DNA of 64,000 nucleotides, from contig NC_081412.1 in assembly GCF_030272615.1 (NCBI RefSeq), positions 545,422,202 to 545,486,201 on the forward strand, in the 5' to 3' direction. The notes below the pieces were generated by a model. It made no database searches, was not told the origin of the DNA, and saw only the letters and a list, made by a program, of their open reading frames with translations. The DNA comes from Cryptomeria japonica (Eukaryota; Streptophyta; Pinopsida; Cupressales; Cupressaceae). Positions 57,694 to 64,000 of the stretch are shown in pieces (position 1 is the first letter of the stretch; every line of letters starts with the position of its first letter). The position numbers and the translations under genes are program-made.

Positions 57694-59559
57694 ATATTAA
57701 AAGGTTATAGAAAATCATCGAGAGTACTAATGTGAAGATAGATGAATATTTTAGAGGAGATTCAAAATCTATAGAACTAATACTTAAATTGATCATAGAT
57801 CAACCAACACAGATTGCACCGGTATAGAGTGAAGGTCCAGTCACACCAGCATCATCAGAAAACTTAACTATGACTGAAGAATAGCAGCATGTAAGTGGAA
57901 ATCATAATAAACCTAGGTATGTAAGATTAAATCATTTAGAAAATCAGATAATTGGAAACAAGAATCAAGTTGTTATGACTAGAGGAAGATTGGCAAATGA
58001 AGAGGTATGTTTAATTTCTCAAGTCGAACCAGCATCTGTTATTGAAACATGTCGGGATGAACATTGGATAAAAATAATGGAAGATGAATTAGACCAAATT
58101 GAAAAGAACAATACTTGGACATTAGTTCCTTGACCTAAAGACAAAAATGTAATTGGAACTAAATGGGTATATAGAAATGAACTTAATGAAGATGGTGAAG
58201 TAATCAGGAACAAAGAAAGATTAGTTTGTAAAGGTTATTCATAGAAAGAAGGAATTGATTATAATGAAACCTTTGCACCGGTGGCCAGAATTGAGGCAGT
58301 TAGACTATTCCTTGCATTTGCAACTCATAAGAACTATAAAGTTTATCAGATGGATGTAAAATGTGCATTTTTAATGGAGATCTTGAGGAGGAATTTTACA
58401 TTGAACAACCTGCTGGATTTTCGTTGACAAATAATAAGGATATGGTTTGTAGGTTAAGGAAATCTTTATATGGTTTGAAGCAAGCTCCCAGAGCTTGGTA
58501 TGCTAGATTGGATAAATATCTTTTGAAGCTTGGTTACACAAAAGGTAATGCTGAAAACAATTTGTATTACAAAGCTACCAATGATGATATTTTGGTCATT
58601 GAAGTATTTGTAGATGATATCATTTTTGGAGGTGAAGATGGATTATGTAAAGACTTTGCTAAAAAGATGCAAAAAGAATTTGGAATATCTATGATTGGAG
58701 AGATAAAAAAAAATTTAGGTTTGCAGATTTCATAAATAGATAAAGGTATATTCATATGTCAAATAAAGCACTTGAAGGAACTCTTGAAGAAATTTGGTAT
58801 GGAAAATACCAAACTGGTAAGCACTCCTATGACTACAATTGATAAATTGACATTAAAGGATGATTCAGCTCCTATTAATCCAACAAGATACAGATCTATG
58901 ATTAGAGGTTTATTGTATTTGACACAAACAAGACCTAATATAATGAATGCAGTATGTATTTTATCTAGATTTCAAAGGAATCCTAAAGAAAATCATGAAT
59001 CGACAATTAAAAGGATTTTTTGGTACCTACAAGGCACAACAAATTTGGTTTACGGTATCCTAAGGATGAAAATTTTGATTTATGTGCATACACCGATGCA
59101 AATTGGGCAGGAGATGTAGGTGACAAAAAGAGTACCACTAGCGGTGCATTCTTTCTTAGCAGAAGATTGATTTCATGGATAAGCAGGAAGCAGACTTGAA
59201 CATCATTATCAACAGCAGAATCAGAATATGTTGCAGCAGCAACTAATTGTACTTAGGTATTATGGATCAAGCAAATGTTGAAGGATATAAAGGTAAAATG
59301 CAAAGAACCAATAATCATTTATTGTGATAATTTAGAAGCAATTTATATATCAAAGAATCCGGTATTTCACTCTAAGACAAAACATGTTTCTATTGAGTAC
59401 AATTTTCTGAAAGAGAATGTTGAAGCAAATGAAGTGAAATTGGTTTATGTGGATACTAAAGAGCAAATTTCAGATATCTTTACAAAGCCTTTTCCTAAGG
59501 AAACATTTCAATATCTCAGAGAGCGGCTTGGGGTAATTTTCCCACCAGCAAAGACTTGA
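57694..59559 (+). pseudogene. copia-2 reverse transcriptase and RNase H (3' half of polyprotein)
   Basis: Resumes after LINE-2 and the second duplication copy. 'HWIKIMEDELDQIEKNNTW' and 'GTKWVYRNELNEDGEV' lead into RT ('[18 protein letters not shown]', 'YQMDVKCAF', '[19 protein letters not shown]', 'VFVDDIIFGGED'), then RNase H ('STAESEYVAAATNCT', 'IYCDNLEAIYISKNPVFHS', 'ISDIFTKPFPKETF'), ending at 59559. Stops near 57828, 57882, 58131 and 58242, and a frameshift near 58370. Confidence 0.9.
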
Positions 59560-59859
59560 ATGATGAAGATTGGCACCAAACCAGCAGGGGCTAACAGAAA
59601 AATCTTTTTCTAGCTTTGATGGAGAAGAGCTACTTCTCAGGGGGAGTAGTTGGTTGAATGTTATGTTTTCAAAACTTAACTTCTTTGGCATTTGATGTCA
59701 AAGGGGGAGAGATATCTATGGAAAAACACATATATATTTTTGGTTTTGGTTTATGTTTCTTTGTATTGATCTATCTTTGGGAGATTGTTGGTTTATTGAT
59801 TTTTGGCATTCTGTTTTTGGCACTTAGATGTTTTTCCATCTAGTGTTGCTATCAATGCC

Positions 59860-59871
59860 AAAGGGGGAGAT
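59860..59871 (+). other. polypurine tract of copia-2
   Basis: AAAGGGGGAGAT immediately before the 3' LTR. Two more tracts lie upstream (about 59639 and 59701). Confidence 0.85.
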
Positions 59872-60960
59872 TGTTGGTATTATGGATAACTTCGTCATGT
59901 GTTGCATTGGTTTTTTCATTGATGTCAACACTTGTCGTCTTGGAGGTCTACATTATGTTCACTAGTATGGTTAGTGGCTTATGCAAAGTCACCGGTATGT
60001 GTTCACCAATAGGTTATATTGCTGACCGACATCGATGATAACTTGGAGATAATTTGGTTATGTCGAAGACATGGATTGGAAGTTTGGACTTATTTTTTTC
60101 TTATTGGTCTAGAATTGGGTTGACAGATTTGCCTTTACTAACAGATAGGTCTAGGTTATGGACCGATACTCCAGATCAACACGACACGTTATGGAGATGG
60201 TTTATTGATTGGATAATATGGTAAATGTATTGAGATGAAATATTGTATTGCATCAAGACTTATTTGTAATTGATTTTAATTGTAATATCTTTAGTGAACC
60301 AACCTATACATTTGGTCTTAGGTTTTATATAAATGATTGTAAGATCTTATTGAAGATCGGGATATAGGATTATGGTATAAGTGTGTTCGAATATTGAAGA
60401 GCAAAAATAAGAAGATCCTTGTTGGAATTACGTAGACATTATTTGAAGGTTGAAGGAAGGTTATGAAGGTGTTTGATACTCATGTTCAGAGCTTAAACCA
60501 GTACTAAATCCAACATTGTAGATGCTATTTTGAGCAGTACATTATCATTGGATTTAAACATCCAATTATAGTCAGTGTGACTCCTATTTTGTGATTGAGC
60601 AATGAGCTCTAGGCGGTTGGCCTTTCGGCATGTGCAGACCCCATTTATATACACTTACTATCTGCAATAGTATCATCTGATTGTGGGTAAGGTTTCCCAC
60701 CGTGGTTTTTCCCTTACCGGGTTTCCACATCAAAATATGTGTCATATGTTGTGGATGGTGTTTCTCTTTATGTTTCATGCATTAAGTTTCATCGGTATTC
60801 CTATTACTGTTAATCTATTTTACTAGCATTTAAGTTTGGTTTACCAACACTAATTTTAAGTTGGATTAATTTGCATTTGGATTATAAATTATTGACAACT
60901 AGTTCACAACCGATTCTCCCCCCCTCCCCCCCCTCTCAGTTGTCCTTCTAGTTCCTAACA
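59872..60960 (+). repeat. 3' LTR of copia-2
   Basis: TGTTGGTATTATGGATAAC to CCTAACA, followed by the duplicated TTCAC. The module CACCGTGGTTTTTCCCTTAC is at 60699-60718. Confidence 0.9.
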
Positions 60961-60997
60961 TTCACAACTCAAAATTTCCACCTTTAAGCTTCTCCAT
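60961..60997 (-). pseudogene. start of the gag of element E
   Basis: ATG at 60997 on the minus strand opens 'MEKLKGGNFEL' followed by TGA where copia Gags have Trp. This is the typical start of a copia Gag and continues across copia-2 into 46150-46128. Confidence 0.75.
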
Positions 60998-63900
60998 ATC
61001 TATATATACTATATGTGTTGTCTATCTTACAACTAGAACATAGTTACAGAAAGTCTTTGTATAAAACTCCCACTAAAATAAGATGAGCACAAAGAACCAT
61101 TCTACCCAACGAAGATACCAACTAAAAGGAAGTTGAGTGTAGATTAATGCTTCCAATACTAATCACATAAGAGAGTGGATGCAAATAAGTTTCTTTAATT
61201 TTCTCAGAAACACTTAAACAATTATACATATTAGATGCACAATTTTTTTACGTTTAGACCAATAAAACCATAACACTAAATTTACATTGGAAAACCCTTC
61301 CAAAGAAGCTAAACTCTGAAATAGAAATCTCAATTGTATATTACATGTTCAACAATGAGATGCAATATAAAATATATAGTCTATGCTATTTCATGAGTAT
61401 TTACAAAAATAGAAAATTTCGTAGCAATACCAATAGTGCAACGATATCTTAGAAACATAATCAACCTATCTCATTAAATCAAGTAAGGCACAAACATTAT
61501 AGAGATCACATATGAAAGGTAGGTGCCTATTGTATGCGGGAAATGAGGGCAACAAAAATGTAAAAGTATGACTTGGTGCAAGTTATAGGAATATATTGAA
61601 ATAGCTCAACTTCCAAAGGGGTGTCTCATTGTTCTCCATCTCACAGGATCCCTAAAGTCAATGTATTTTCTCTCAGATCACTGAGCAAAGTGACTTGGGA
61701 ATGACAACTCCAAGAATGAGTGATGTTTGATTATTATGCATGAATGCATTCCTAAGACATGTATGATATTGAAACTATGATGATAAGATTAGCTAATTAT
61801 CCTAGCAATGATATACTAGTCTAGCATGGATATCTTATGATATTAAAATACTTCTAAATGCTATTATGATTTAACAAAGAGAGGCTAAAATGCTTAGTAA
61901 TTATACTATAAGTTTTATGCACAAAGACTTAGATATATCATTAGCAAAATGACTATAAGTTTGATGCACAAAAACTTCTATATCAAAATGAGAGAATAAG
62001 AGCTCTATTTATAGGAAAAATAGGGCAATGGATGGTCAAGATTGGATAATCTTAACAAGGGGTAGGATTGAAAGTTAATCAATCCATGTTTACAATTCTC
62101 ACAAAATAAATGGTGACAATTTTCAGCAAGAGGTTGTTTGAGAGGAGATGAAAGAATCATTAAATGCTTCAGAAGACATGGAGGTTACCTTAGGAGGTAA
62201 GGGTTAAGGTTAGGTTAGGATTATCCATTGAATAAATCTTTTACCCAAGGGGTAAACTCTTGTGCAAGGGTTAAAGGGATAACCAAGGTTAAAGCCATGA
62301 ATGCTTGATGAGACCCTTGGGTTAAATGAGGGTTGAGTTAGAGAGAAAGACTCTAATCATGCAAGAAGGTTTAGTTAGCCATTAATGGTTATGTAAGAGC
62401 CTTAAATGGTTTGGAAGACTTTGAGGGTTAACTTGTTGAGGACATAAAGCCTTTAATGGTTATTGAAGACTTTGGAGTCTTTGAGAAGTGACTTCTCTTT
62501 GCTTAGGATTGTGACAATAATTAGGAGATGGATTAGGCTGAATTGGAATGGCTTAGAAGAATTTAGAAGGGGTTTAGGAGGCAAGTGGGAGATGTAGGAA
62601 AATGCAAGTGGAGGAAAAAGGATTTTAGTTAAAATAAATTACTTTATTTCAACTAAATAGATGCAACTTGCATAAATACAAGTGGGGATTTAGATAAATA
62701 AATTAGGTTTATTTATTTGCAAGGATCAATTTAATTAAATGTAAATTTAATTAAAAAGGGAGAAAGGGGAATTAATTAAATAAAGTGATTCATTTAATCA
62801 AAGGCTAGAAAAGGCTTAGGTGAACTTAATTAAATAAATTGAGTAATTCATTTAATCAAATAGATGAATATGAAGAAATTAATTAAATAGAATTTAATTA
62901 ATAGGAGGAATGGAGTTAAAATAAATATTAAATATCTATTTTAAGAAAGTGGTCAGATTTATACGTCTACACCTATAGTTTCCAAAACAAACTCTTATGC
63001 CTAGGTGATCAAGAGGTGTCCAAAATAGTAAGTTTCCATATCCATGACATGTTGCAAATTCAAAAATTTCTAAGCCACCCTCACCTATATTTTTCATCAT
63101 GATCATATTCGTATATGCATTACACCCACTAAATAGAAATTTCCAAATTCATAATTAGGTGTATCCCATGCACATAGATACATACTACAAATAAATCAAT
63201 AATAAATTCTAGCTACCAAACTTTAACTACCCATGACTATTAAATTCGGACATAGCAATTTCCCAATCCTACCAAAAGTTAACTCAACATACAAGGACAT
63301 ATGTCACCAAATCATAACTCCTAATACTTTTACAAATTACTTTGCCTAAGATGGGCACCTAGGTGACAAGTGGAACAATTTCATACTCCTCACCACAAAT
63401 ATAGGATTCAACTCATGATCAAGTCCCATAAAGTGATATAGCAACTTAAAAAATTAACAATTAGTTAATAAACAATAAAATAATCAAATATTTATCAATG
63501 TTGAGACTCTAAGGTTGAGATAACTTATTCCCAAGACTTCCAATATCTCTACCTTCCCTATTTCTGCTATTTTATTCATTTGTCAATTACCCTCGATTTC
63601 CTCTCATTCTCATTACACAAGGATTGAACCTATAGTTGAATAAATATGGGTTTAGTCAATTTATAATTATATTTTGGATCTTAATTTTAATAGGAGTTTT
63701 ATATTGGCTTGGTTTGTATGTTATCAACTTGAAGAGTCCCATAGTTGAATATTTAAATGTGCTTATGATTTTTACATATGAATTCGAAATAAAAGTAAAT
63801 TTTATAAGAATATATAAAATCACATGACATGATGATGTTAATTTAGAAATTTCTATGTAGCAATAACTTTGTGAAAGTAATTTGCATTAGCCATGACAAT

Positions 63901-64000
63901 AATCATTTATCATTAAAGGATGAATATTAGATATGTACTAAAAAGAGAGCTAACACATCATTGATATTTAGTGTATCACCCACTTTATTTTTTCTCTATC
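60998..64000. other. leader side of element E, then unassigned AT-rich DNA
   Basis: The first bases should be E's leader on the minus strand, but I find no GCTCTGATACCA primer site or LTR end. A short direct repeat (CTATAAGTTT[T/G]ATGCACAAA, near 61907 and 61951) and AATTAAAT-rich sequence (62690-62950) are present. The open frames are short and AT-driven. I see no gene. Confidence 0.4.

Larger units (their letters stand above)
46151..60960 (+). mobile_element. copia-2: full-length Ty1/copia retrotransposon, split by LINE-2
   Basis: LTRs of 1083 and 1089 bp (TGTTGGTATTATG to CCTAACA), the duplication TTCAC (46146-46150 and 60961-60965), primer site, gag-pol and polypurine tract. Without LINE-2 the element is about 6.7 kb. 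The LTRs differ at about one base in ten in the first 250 bases, so it is older than copia-1. Inserted just inside the gag start of element E. Confidence 0.92.

Noticed and set aside
1-64000. CRISPR arrays, rRNA or tRNA genes, telomere or short satellite arrays
   Set aside because: Looked for and not seen; the tRNA-like words are primer-binding sites of LTR elements.

Overview
The window is eukaryotic, repeat-saturated plant DNA: nearly everything recognisable is a retrotransposon, and most elements are inserted inside one another. Ty1/copia elements primed by the initiator-tRNA-Met site (TGGTATCAGAGC), Ty3/gypsy elements, L1-type LINEs with a DUF4283-like ORF1 and a plant RNase H, and a TRIM element point to a seed plant with a large genome. 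A gymnosperm is plausible but not proven. I found no rRNA, tRNA, CRISPR or bacterial-type operon.

Layout. Positions 1-475 are the 3' end of a + strand copia LTR inserted in the gag of a - strand copia element (B, 476-2251). B sits in a - strand gypsy element (G), whose protease part (2252-3043) and gag part (10552-11174) are separated by element A (3044-10546). A is a pol-less + strand LTR element with matching TACCT target duplications. Beyond G's primer site is element D (12019-19872, duplication ATAGG), a gypsy-type element with an intact 1148-codon gag/protease-like frame and no polymerase. A complete TRIM follows (19924-20316, duplication AAACT), then an LTR fragment, then an AT-rich stretch without convincing genes to about 24.5 kb. 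The one candidate host gene is a small - strand frame (25581-25288) with two copies of a TATA-box module upstream.

From 26.2 kb to the right is a degraded - strand copia element (E), broken by three insertions: copia-1 (26933-34573, duplication AACCA), a deleted - strand LTR element F (35966-46122, duplication GAGCA), and copia-2 (46151-60960, duplication TTCAC). Two related ~8 kb LINEs sit one level deeper: LINE-1 (+, 37398-45421) at the polypurine-tract/LTR junction of F, and LINE-2 (-, 57677-49548) in the integrase/RT spacer of copia-2. Each is flanked by a 16-bp duplication. From 61 kb to the end I see the start of E's gag and then unassigned AT-rich DNA.

Most interesting: both LINEs carry, inside their duplications and downstream of RNase H, a third long reading frame (ORF3) with a conserved globular N-terminal part, a charged middle and a coiled-coil C-terminal part. 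Element A carries an extra frame with the same layout and similar landmarks. The LINEs also lack a poly(A) tail and share a conserved 3' terminus. Almost all premature stops are TAG or TGA at former Gln, Trp or Arg codons, the signature of cytosine-methylation decay.
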